Source: Zerene cesonia (taxonomy: Eukaryota > Arthropoda > Insecta > Lepidoptera > Pieridae). From it: a DNA stretch of 64,000 nucleotides. The notes under the pieces were generated by a model, which saw only the letters and a list, made by a program, of their open reading frames with translations, did no database searches and was not told where the DNA came from. Shown one piece after another: positions 11,059 through 23,400 of the stretch (position 1 is the first letter of the stretch; each line of letters opens with the position of its first letter). Position numbers and translations under genes: made by a program. The stretch spans positions 5,836,406-5,900,405 of the forward strand of contig NC_052117.1 in NCBI RefSeq assembly GCF_012273895.1. Direction: 5' to 3'.

Positions 11059-14000
11059 ATATAATCTCTGAATATCTTTTTTCAATTAGTACAATAAACA
11101 TGATTAACAAGATTTTAATTGTTTCATTGCTATTCCAATTTTCCAAGCTTCCTCTTAGTTGATTTATAAGTACCACAAAAATTGTTGCAAACTAAGTGTT
11201 CTACAATGCAAATTGTAATAGTTGTAGAAAAATGGCGACTACTTTTTTCGTTCAAACATTAAAAATGTAAAAGAATTTTATCTATAGGATCAATCAGGGT
11301 TACTGTAAGCACGAGGGATTGGAAATAAATACCAAAAAACATTCAACTACTTCAAAGCTTGTTATCAAAAGATTTTATTTTTCTTTTTCGATTACACTGA
11401 CAGAGTATAAGTTTATTGGGAGTTGTTTTCCATCCCTCATGTTCACAATTATCGACTTTAATTACTAACTGTTAATATTTACCCATTGGTAATTATTACC
11501 AATACCTAAATATTTACGCTAGACGATGTTGGCAAATCCTTTACTATAATTTTTTGTCTTATAATCTGAGCCTACTATACCGAAGAAAGTTAAGATTTAC
11601 GTTTGCCTATTATGCTAAATTTCTATCATTTGGAGGTTTGAGTCATTCCATAATCTAATCGCCAACAAATTAACGTTTGTTTTAAGTATTTTATAGCTAT
11701 ATCAATACAAATCATGAAAGTTACAAAGGTTACGTAAAATAAAAGAATAACATACATCTCATTTCTTTATTAAAAACAAAGACAATGTCTAACTAGTCTT
11801 CTGCGAATATAAAACAACATCAAATTACAACAACATTTGAAAATAATTTATAACTTTACCATATATCTCAATCAAAACAAAAAAATAGATTGTACTTAAT
11901 TATTAAATCTGTAATGCAAATAAGACCACAGACCAGGAGAATTGAATGTATACTTCAAACAATTAAGGAAGAAAATTACACATACAATATTAATTTCACA
12001 TTTTTACATTTGCATATCATCATAAAATATATATATTTTTTGAACACATGTTATAATTTGATAATATGTGTTCCTAATAAGCAAATACAGAGGAGAAAAC
12101 CAAAATGCTCCCAGTCTGTCATGACCTTTAATATTAACACATATATAAGGCCAACAATAAGAATAATATGTACCTACCTAACAATTATAATTTAATAAAA
12201 TTACATACTAGTATAATAAATAAGTGGTCACACAATATAAATATAGATTATTATATTTATTGCACATAGATAAAGGATTGTCTAGATGGTTTTAGGTATG
12301 TTACACTATTTGTTTTTAACGAGTTAACTACAGAGAGATATAGGAAAACAGATTCTTTTGAAATCAGCTAAGCTAATAATCTTGGGATATAATTTGAATA
12401 ACTTTTTTTGCCTTCGTCGAGGTACCGATAAACAGTATTTAAATCATGACATCGATCGATTTCTAGGTATTAATTTAGAAATGATTCTGGTATTAAAGAA
12501 AAATAGAAAAATAAATTATAAGTATTGCCTTTGGTTAAATTTTATGTGCCACCATCGTATTTCCTTATACATAATATTCGAGATAAATCAAATAACTAAT
12601 ACATATGCCATTTTTTGATCTAGTTGGAGAGACTAAAGTTATTTTGTGAATGATGAGCACAATAATGTGATGTGAGCAAACAAGTATTTCACTAAATTGT
12701 TACATAAGCTGTTAGATACTTTTTTCTTTTTAGAGTGTAATACACCTTTTCCATTATAAATTTCTCAGTCCATCACGCATAAGTACACTAAACAAGCACT
12801 TTTCTTTTTAGAATACTGTCTGCTTTTACAAAGCATTATTTCTATCACAGACATGTCTAAATATATTGCATTAAACATCTATATTTAAATCATTACTTAT
12901 TTAATATTTTCTAAGTTTCATAAATATGAAACATTATTGAGATTCTATAGTATATAATATATAGATAAGATCAATTAATGTGTTATATATTTGCCTTGAT
13001 GGTGATAGAAAGGAATGTTTAAGCCGTATTATCAGAAAATATCTATTGCACATTAAAATTTTTATACATTAAATATAGCACATCAATATAATTATACACA
13101 TACATACATGAAAATATAATTTTACAACCTTTTACGGTTTACAAGAATAAAATTGTACGAAAAGAATGTGTACCTATGTATGAAATGATCACTATGAACA
13201 CAATTATTACATTTAAAGCATAATATGTATTGTGATACACCAAATACTGCATTTTGGCATTTTACTACATTTAAGAGTGATGCATTTTGAAAGATACAGG
13301 AATACTCTATCTATGTTATTAACTAAATCTATATGAGCGTTATTTGTGTAAAATAAATAAGCAAAGAAAATCACTTAACCAATAATAATAATAATAAAAG
13401 CCAGAGCATTATAGCTATAATTTGTTAAGAACCCCGAATAATAAAGAAATAGTATTCCTACGCTATTTCACTGCCACATACAACACAGAACATGATAGAA
13501 ATCATTTAAAGTTATGACTAATAATTTCTACTCGAGCCATATTTAAAATGAGAACAGTACAGAAATTTTTTTACATTGTATACGAAAAATCTATCAAACT
13601 TAGCTTAAGTTGGGGTTTGATATTAATTACTTAATGATTTATCAGTTGTTAACTTTTCTTAATTTTATTTAATTACAGTCTGGAATAAAATATCATAAGA
13701 ATTGTAAGTACTAAAAATATATATTAAAAGGAAGATCATCATCGAAAATTAATATATTTTTGGTGCTTTTATTTTAGTATAGTTTAAAATAAATTCACAA
13801 TTTTATAATCAAGACGCAATAAAAGGACGGAGCATTGAATTCAAAGCTAATTTCAATTACACTTATCATTACATGGAATGTCTGAATTGGTGATGAAAGC
13901 AATTAGTAATAAAATAATTGTGATGGAAAAGAGCCTCTATCTTTCAAAATGCGAAACTACCAACTACAATGTGAAATTTAATTACAATAATAAATGCTAA

Positions 14001-14132
14001 TTGCACAGCAACAAAGTGACGTCACAACTACGTCCCTAATGGACCTACTCATTAAAGAAGTATGGTTTTCCTTCAAATAATTACGCTCTGGTCCTTTTCA
14101 ATTTATATAATTTACTCACTTTCGTAAATACT

Positions 14133-14138
14133 TTTATT
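14133..14138 (-). terminator. Candidate poly(A) signal of Hsl
   Basis: AATAAA on the minus strand about 330 nt after the lipase stop codon. Other AT-rich candidates lie further downstream. Confidence 0.3.
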
Positions 14139-14465
14139 TAGAACTCCTAAAAATTGTAGAAATAAATTATTTACCTTTGGTCAAGAGGCCATTCGATAAA
14201 TATAATTCATTTTAATTAACAAATATTTTTTTTAACTACATAAAATAAAAATATTTTTCAACTGCCACCGCTTAACAAATGAAATATTGACGTTGGCATT
14301 TAACGCCATTGTTTGTAACCGCTAAACGATTCAAAGTAAAAAAATATTTAAAATATATTCAACAATGCGGAACTATATATTTGTTCCCATATATATCTCA
14401 CATTTTTTTTATAAATGCGACTGGCAGAAACCTGGAAACATGCCTATAACACCCAATTCATTAAT

Positions 14466-17400
14466 TCATAAATCATTGTTTTCAGAGCCCGACGCATTTT
14501 CCAAGTCGAGTAACTGTTTAATCCTTTCTATGCATTTTAGTGATGCGTCGTTTGCTTCCTTGGCCATCTGTAAATAAAAGTTAACCACAGATAATATATA
14601 AATTACATACTCATAATTAAAAAATACGCTATTTTTTATCTGAAGTTTTGTTAAGATAGATAATAAGCATGGTATATTAATTCAATGTTCCCTAAAAAGT
14701 AGAAATATTTATGATTTTGGAGTATGTTGTGTGTATGATTTTATATGTCTGTCATTCTCGTTTTAGCCGTGGAACGTCCACTACTGGACAAAGATATCCC
14801 TCTAAGATTTCCACCACATCCTGTCACTGGTGACCAGCATCCAAGGGCTCCTGCCACTCGGACCAGGTTATAAGCTTCTACTGGCATTACAAGAAGAGGT
14901 GTAAACTCAACTATATTTTGGCCTTTAGCTCCATTATTTATTTATATGAACTAAAATCGAATTAATTGACTCACCAATGATAAGTTAAGGAATCCGTGTG
15001 GAAGTCCCTCCAGCACATCGATTTCCACTTCATTACCCAAGCGTTTCAGCTTCTTGGCAAACATCACACAGTCGTCCAGGCAGGGGTCCATGTGTACGGA
15101 CTGTGGAATATATATAGAATCTCTATAAATAAAAATGGACCCGTATTTCCTTGTGTCACACGGGAACAGCGGGAGTGAATTAGCTAATTCTCTTTCTTTT
15201 GATTTTTTTTTAATGTCCGGAGAATGTTATGGAAGAAAAACTTAGGAAATTAGCGCCAAAAATAATAAAAATAAAATAAGATGATCTATCGACTTTTTAT
15301 ACTTCACGCCTGCACGTATGTTTGTTACTCTTTCACGCGAAAACCACGCAACGGATTTTGATGATACTTGGCAGGGATGCAGTTTATATACCAGAATAAC
15401 AANNNNNNNNNNNNNNNNNNNNNNNNNNNNNNNNNNNNNNNNNNNNNNNNNNNNNNNNNNNNNNNNNNNNNNNNNNNNNNNNNNNNNNNNNNNNNNNNNN
15501 NNNNNNNNNNNNNNNNNNNNNNNNNNNNNNNNNNNNNNNNNNNNNNNNNNNNNNNNNNNNNNNNNNNNNNNNNNNNNNNNNNNNNNNNNNNNNNNNNNNN
15601 NNNNNNNNNNNNNNNNNNNNNNNNNNNNNNNNNNNNNNNNNNNNNNNNNNNNNNNNNNNNNNNNNNNNNNNNNNNNNNNNNNNNNNNNNNNNNNNNNNNN
15701 NNNNNNNNNNNNNNNNNNNNNNNNNNNNNNNNNNNNNNNNNNNNNNNNNNNNNNNNNNNNNNNNNNNNNNNNNNNNNNNNNNNNNNNNNNNNNNNNNNNN
15801 NNNNNNNNNNNNNNNNNNNNNNNNNNNNNNNNNNNNNNNNNNNNNNNNNNNNNNNNNNNNNNNNNNNNNNNNNNNNNNNNNNNNNNNNNNNNNNNNNNNN
15901 NNNNNNNNNNNNNNNNNNNNNNNNNNNNNNNNNNNNNNNNNNNNNNNNNNNNNNNNNNNNNNNNNNNNNNNNNNNNNNNNNNNNNNNNNNNNNNNNNNNN
16001 NNNNNNNNNNNNNNNNNNNNNNNNNNNNNNNNNNNNNNNNNNNNNNNNNNNNNNNNNNNNNNNNNNNNNNNNNNNNNNNNNNNNNNNNNNNNNNNNNNNN
16101 NNNNNNNNNNNNNNNNNNNNNNNNNNNNNNNNNNNNNNNNNNNNNNNNNNNNNNNNNNNNNNNNNNNNNNNNNNNNNNNNNNNNNNNNNNNNNNNNNNNN
16201 NNNNNNNNNNNNNNNNNNNNNNNNNNNNNNNNNNNNNNNNNNNNNNNNNNNNNNNNNNNNNNNNNNNNNNNNNNNNNNNNNNNNNNNNNNNNNNNNNNNN
16301 NNNNNNNNNNNNNNNNNNNNNNNNNNNNNNNNNNNNNNNNNNNNNNNNNNNNNNNNNNNNNNNNNNNNNNNNNNNNNNNNNNNNNNNNNNNNNNNNNNNN
16401 NNACACAAAATAAAAAATTTCAATTCGAAACGGTTGTTCCTGAGATTAGCGTGTGCAAACAGTCAATCAGACCAACTCGCATCATAGTTCTACAAAAGGA
16501 GAAGGTTATGTATGTAAAACTGACCAGTATCCTCAAAGGCGGGAACTGTTTGAGCAGTTTATCCTCAGCCCAGTATGGCGAGAGGAAGGGATCCCGCGGC
16601 ACTGAGAACATGAACTCATCGGACGGACTGCGGGCGATTAGCGAATCTAGGTTTGTACGCTCGGCCATTCTGAAAATAAATATATAATACAAATAAATAT
16701 ATCGAAATTCTGGAAGTACAAATAAATATATCACTCAAACATTTATTTATTCAATTAGACTTCTTATAGAAGCACTTTTGAATCGTCATTACATAGTTCT
16801 AACATTTACCACCGGTAAATCGGTTTAAAATAGCAATTATAATTAAAAAATATACATCCAGTATAAATATAAATCAAATTTGTCACAGATTTCATCCTCA
16901 TAATTGATCGGTCGATTCAATAAAAGCACAGTAAGCAAATTTTTGAAAACATTTGAATGCAGTTTTGTTTCCTTTTAAAAATAATGGAATGTTTTGTTTA
17001 AGTAATTTTATTTATTTACAGTATAAAGTGTTAACGAGTACTTCCAATTATTTTAACTGAATAAACTGAGAGTTTTATCCCATATAGACTTTATGACAAT
17101 ATAATTATTATCTATTTGGAAACAAAAAAACTTACATAATTAATTTTTTTATATTTTGTATGTTGTGAACCCAGAAATTATTTTCAAGTAAGGCAATGAA
17201 ATGTAATAAAATAAAGTTCTAGATTACAATAATATTATTTATAAGGTATTCGTATTTTATTGAGGTTAAAAATATTCTTAAGCGAAACTCTGTACACGAG
17301 GCAATTTTTTTCATGAACATACAATAGATTTTGAACATTACTACCACGTAACTAAATGCTAATTTGAATGAATACTTCACACAATATCGCTCGGACATTT

Positions 17401-20400
17401 TCTCTTAATAGGCGAACGTGAGTCCAAGTGTTTATAGAAAATTTATAGTATGCAATTATTAACTTACTCTTCCTGCGTAGGCCCAGTGATAGAATTAGAG
17501 TCAGTCATGTAAGCAAACCCTGACGACATCGCGCCCATTATCCCAGTCGCTGCTTCGCTTATCCTAAAATTTTAGAAACATCTTATTGTATCAGTATAAT
17601 ATATCGAAACTAGCTGTGTTTGTGTTCGTGTAGGAATAACTAAGATATGGTTGGTCGGAACAAATGGAATTTCGATACGCGTAAATCGCAATCCAATGGA
17701 AATTACTTTACAAAAAAATGGGGCCTATATTATATTACTCCATAATCTGTATGACAATTTCACTAAATTGTTTTCACGGTGCAAGAGATTAACCCGAGAT
17801 AAAACCCAAACATAATACATATTAATATTTACAAATTCTTCCGTGAAAGCCCCGTGTGTAAAGTTGCATTCCAGTTTAATTCAGTAGCTTAGTAGTTCAT
17901 AAGAGACACACAACGTTGCACGTGATTTAAACTAAGATCGTATTATATTACATTTTTTGTAATAATTAACACTTACTGAAATATTTGTTTGTATGTAAAT
18001 GTACCTATACAAAGACGATATTATGGTTTAATAATTAAATAGAAATATTTACCGCGACTTTATTCTCTTCTTATCTTTTCCATCGGCGTCATCTATCAAG
18101 GGTGGTTCTGCGACCAAGGTTGTAGATGCCTCTGATTCACCCTCCCTGATAATATGAAATTCATTACATTACAAGTATTGTTTTCTTCACTTTGTATACG
18201 GTATGTGTAAATGGTTAATGCATAGTAACACCATATTACATGCTTATTTTAATTATTAATTATAATAAATCTATCTACGATGTTATTTACAAATGCAATA
18301 CAACAGGTTATAATGTATAAATACCAATTAATCATGTACAAGAAACATAATTAGACAGTACAAGAAGTAACACAGTTTCAAATTCTATTACAATTATTTC
18401 AATTTTCAAAATTTCAAATTCTATCAATTATTTACATACCAACTTACATGATTAGCAAGTCAACATTTACAACAACAGAAGTTAATTATTTATTAATCTT
18501 ACTTTTCGTCTACTTCACCATTAAACCACATCTATTAAACAGATACTCACACAACTACAGCAACATACGCAATATTTACAGCTGACAGAAGCCGGAATAC
18601 GTTGCCTAGCAACGACAAAGCCCGTGCGTGTTGCGTGGCAACGAGCCAGTGCGTGCGCGTTGCCTAGCAACGGCAAAGCTTGTTCACGTAGCCGCACGCG
18701 AGCAGGTTGACGTTGCCTAGCAACGTGCAAGCTCAAGCGCGTTGCCTAGCAACAAGTACCTTGGCGACGCGCGATCGTTCGGCTTCACGATGGGGAAGCG
18801 CCGCCCCTCGCTATCTGTGTCGCTGTCGAACACGTACCGGTCAAGAAAGTCTGATACGTACTGTTGTGACTTGTCCTCCGATGGGCTGACACCTGATAAA
18901 CAAAAAACAAAATAAAATATATAATGACTTATGTTAACAATTACATTATGAACTAATTTTTTTTAAGCATTTGAATGCTATAAAACTAAGAATTACATAA
19001 AGAATTTGCAGAATATTTCCAAATACAATATGTTAAATAAACAAAGGGCGTATGCCACAGTCTATGAGTATATATTATGATTAATTTTCATTTAAAATAC
19101 CATTTCTTCGTAATTTAAAAGTATCGATATTTACTGTCATTTCACTGCCCGCATAGTTTTGAATCATAAAAATGTGTGAGTGTTTCTTGTTATTTTTTTG
19201 GGTGCTTTCTGTGCGTTGACCGGTCTCCTAATATTTATATATACATGGTATACACGCAGACAAATAAGGGCGTTGGCGTGTGTATGAGCGTTTGACTCTC
19301 TGCGTGTTGGCATGCATGCATAATCGTGGAAGTGTGATTTAGTGTATAAATGTGTATATGTGCGTGGGCATGAGTGCTTGTGTGCACGTAATAACGAGCG
19401 TGTGTGTCTTCGTGTATTCTTACGTATGTGATTTTTATATTATAGGGGACAACTGAGCTGGTGGTTCGCCTGATGGTAAACGGTCACCACCGCACATGAA
19501 CATTAACAGAGTCGTGCCTGCGAATGCGTTGCCCGCTTAAGGGGTAAGGAATAAGGAAAGGATTGATGACTGGATAAAAAGCAGTGGTGGCTCAGTGGTG
19601 AGAACAGTAAATAAATTGTTTTTTAAATTTATCTGCACATGTAGATAACATCATCACTGCTTAAAACGGTGAAGGAAAACATCGTGAGAAAACCGACATG
19701 TCCTAGAATCAAAAATTCGAGGACATGTGACATCTGTCAACTCGCACTTAGCCAGCATCGTGGCCTGAACCCTCACAGGAGGACTGTGTCCCAGCAGTAG
19801 GAACATATAAGGGCTGATAATGATGATGACTGGAAAGAAGGAATGGACTGGGAAGAATAAGGAAAACGAAATAGGTCTCCAGCTCCCCCACTCACCGTAC
19901 GAAACACAGCAATATGCTACTATTTCACGCTGGTTTTCTGTGTGGGTGTGGTACTTCCCCGGTTCGAGCTGGCTCAAGTCATGTCGAAGCGTGCTCGACT
20001 CCCACATAAAAACGGGTATGTGATTGGGTGTATCTNNNNNNNNNNCGTGTGCGCGTGCACGCACCGGTGGCGGTGTGCTCGCTCTGCAGCGAGGCGGCGC
20101 TGATGGTGGTGTCGGAGGACTGGCGCCGCTCGCTGCCCGACTTGTGCGCCTGCAGCTCCGCCAGGTCGGACGGCGACACCTCCTCGAACGATGACGGCCC
20201 CTCGCTTATACCCTCTGGAACATTCATCAATATTGGAGCAGAATATATTACTGGCCCTCTGGTACGATACAAATTTTAACATAGACATACATTCATAGAC
20301 AAAAAATTCAAAACAAACATGCGCATTGAGAATCCTTCTCCTTTTTTTTTTGAAGTCGGTAAAAATTAAATAACAAATAAACACAATATTATGCAAAAAT

Positions 20401-23400
20401 TATGGCTACAGGGTGTGGGGTGCCCCGTAGGTACGTAAAACCGAAAGAGTACAAGAAATTCGATCGCTAACGCGGGGTAATGTCTGAGTGGTAAAGCGTG
20501 GGTATTGCGAAAGACGCAAGTTCGAATATTTTCCATGATCTTTTTTAAAAATGCTATCTGAATCTCCATCAAAATCCCCATTTCAAAAATGCTATCAAAA
20601 TCTAAAAATACCATTTATATTTTAGTTTAGTAATGCTTCGTAAATGAGTATATTTTAAAGAATAAACAAAATATTAAACTCACATCTCGATCAAATTTAT
20701 TATATTTTTTTATATTTTACTGTTAATCCTGTCATTATATTATGTAATTGTCCATTTAAGCTACCTTGTGAAGTGCTGACTTTCAAAAACCCGTTGCCGT
20801 CGACTGGAGTCGTGACGTTTGATGACGTCAATTCTTTGTTTCCGCGCTTCTCTTCCTTGCCTTTTGAATTTGGACTCGCGTACGCTGCAATGTGGTTTAG
20901 AAATTAAATTTTACAAATTATAAATAACACAAATTAAAAAAGAATATTAATGTTAAATAAGATAAGTTATTTACAATAGTGAAGTCTTAAAAATATAAAT
21001 TAATTGATAAAAAGTGAGCTATGAAAAAATCTGAACAGTTCGTTTGCACAGAAAATATAACGTCCCTTCCTATCTGACAAATCTGGGTAAAAATTCACCC
21101 GTAGTAAGACTTACCCACGAGTACAAAAAGTTCACAGCTATTTTCAAAGACATAGTATCTCAGTCAATGTTTTACAAAATTTAAATCTGTAATACCCACT
21201 TAAAGTCTGTAACCGGCGATAAAAATTGTATAATTTTCTGCAGCAACATGCAGTTTTAACAATGGTGATATATAATGAATATATATCTTTTTTTTTAAAC
21301 TGGAATGATATATAAATATTTTACAATTATTATGTATTTTTTATTAAATTGCCAAATTGTATGCAATCAAAATGTAATGCTGTAATTTTCTATAACTAAT
21401 GTTGGACTAGACGATGTGTTAAATATATTGCATATTAAATATATTCTTTGTTAGAATTTCTTAAACAAATAATAAAAAATTTAAACACTTGATCAAGGGA
21501 TGTCTTGCTTCTTTTTCTTACCTTTCAAACACCTCATCATAAACCCAAAAGGCAGCAAGGGGTCCATAAGGCACAACAACCTGGAAGGGCTCGGTATGAA
21601 GCTGACAAGAAGTGGAGCGTATGCCATAAACAGACCGTCCGGTAAACGAATACCGCTTTCTAGAATCTTCAGTGTACAACCAGCCAATAGATTTGCTCCA
21701 GCCGAGTCGCCCGCGAATACTATTCTCTTTCCTGTGGTAAAATTATAATTTTTATTTTATCCATAAACTTCCCGCCCACAATTTTAGTCAGCGAACTCGT
21801 CCAAAACGGCTGGACTGATTATTATGCAATTTTGTGTGTATGTTGTGTGTATCTGAGAATCGGCCAACATATATTTTTCATACCCCTAAATGATAAGAGT
21901 AAAGCAGAACAGCGTTTGCCGGGTGCAGCTAGCAGCAGTAATTCTATAATAGTGTGATAGATCGCATATCAATGTTTTATTATAGATTCATTTATCTTCT
22001 ACTGTTTTAAATAAAACCTATTTTTAATTTATTTTTAGTTCACGCGCAAAATGTTTGTAAAAATATCCCTGTTATAAACCACTTAAATAATGCTATGTTG
22101 AATAAAGCTTAAGGTAAAACTGTACTAAAGCATAGAATACATGATAGTTAGTTCATACTTTGTAAGTTTATAATAACATAAATTAAAAAAATAATAAAAA
22201 CTCCCTACCCGTAGTCCCAATCTCTTTCAAATTGTTCAACAGCCAACAATATGCAAAGAAAACTTCCTCCAACGCTCTTGGGAACGGCGCTTGTGGTGCC
22301 AAACTATAGTCCACAGACAATATTGGTATATTCAGCTTTGCCGCCCAATCTCGGAGATAACCTTCGTGCGATTTTGAGCTTTGCGCTACGAAACCGCCGC
22401 CATGACAGTGGAACATCACGCCATCTGACGGCGGTAGGGTTGAGGTTTCACCTGTCTGTTAAACATTTCACGAAAGTTTGAAAATTTGATTGATTATATT
22501 AGGAAATAGCAGCTTCCTTTTATTGCAAATTGGAAGTAAGTAAGAGGGTACGGTGAATCACACAGAAGAAAAATTATTTGTACGTAATGTTATCACACAA
22601 AACAGAACATTTAATTTTTTTTTCTTCTAAACCTTGATTACCTTTGACCGATTTTGTTTGAGTAAAGTAAATTGTGGAATAGTTTATAGACGGAGAGAAA
22701 GCGTGCTTTGTTTGCTTTTTATATTGGATCGAATAGCTTGATTGACTTGATATGGTTAACAATTTTTTATTCCTAAAGCATCCCTTGTAATGGGAGATCG
22801 TTGACCAACCAACCAACAACAAAAGGCCACTTTCTATCTATAATTCTTGAATCGAAATTTGGCGCGTTTTAATAACGAGTTTACCTTACATTGAATAGAT
22901 TTTTTACACATAACCGTTGTTAAAAAAACCCTTAATTCCATCTTAATCAGTATACAATTTTATTGAAAGGCTTTGGCCCTCTCGCGAGGCATAACCTGTA
23001 TTAAGATAGATCCATCCCTGGCCATTATATTATCACTTTCAGGTAAAAACTTAAAAAAAAAAATAAGAGAAAAATTATCATACAAAAAAGTCGCTAAAAG
23101 GTAAATTCAACTTACCATCCCATTTCTCTTGTTAACACTAATGAGCCGCACATTAAGGTCGTGCAGGCCTATGTGTGAGTTCGGCGGTAGAACAGTCGTT
23201 TCTTTTCCCTCAAGCGTCGTCACAACTATTGGTACGGGCGTAATAGTTATCAACTTATTCACAGCTACTGTAGTGGACATTAAGCTTGGCACTCGACGCA
23301 TTATTTCTGAAAATAAATTTATTTATGTTTTTGTATGTACTTGTTCGCTTGATGTTTTGTTATTAAGTAGATCTACGTTAATCGTAAAATAAGCTACGCG

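Larger units (their letters stand above)
10391..14465. other. AT-rich intergenic / 3' UTR region between NAA50 and Hsl
   Basis: Four kilobases with no coding exon I can support. Two open frames of 86-101 residues (11890-12618) are AT-driven, rich in Ile/Tyr/Asn and show no motif. Candidate NAA50 poly(A) signals occur at 10982 and 11053, and one for the lipase (on -) at 14133-14138. Much of the stretch may be 3' UTR of one or both convergent genes. A short AAT run is at about 13383-13397. Confidence 0.5.

Noticed and set aside
11890..12618. Two plus-strand frames of 101 and 86 codons
   Set aside because: Composition (Ile, Tyr, Asn, Lys) is that of translated AT-rich DNA; no conserved block and no splice partners.
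15242..16687. Four open frames of 340-439 codons across the gap
   Set aside because: They consist almost entirely of unknown residues from the N run and have no coding content.
18521..18889. Arg/Ala-rich frames over the X-box array
   Set aside because: These are by-products of GC-rich tandem repeats and the antisense of Hsl exon 10.
19654..20396. Several frames of 67-140 codons on both strands
   Set aside because: They run through the nested retroposons and the 10-N gap or are antisense to Hsl exon 9. The true exon 9 starts at 20214, since the upstream acceptor at about 20258 gives a stop in the required phase.
20472..20535. Possible tRNA gene
   Set aside because: A and B boxes are present, but the acceptor stem does not pair and the B box is degenerate; kept only as a SINE/tRNA relic.
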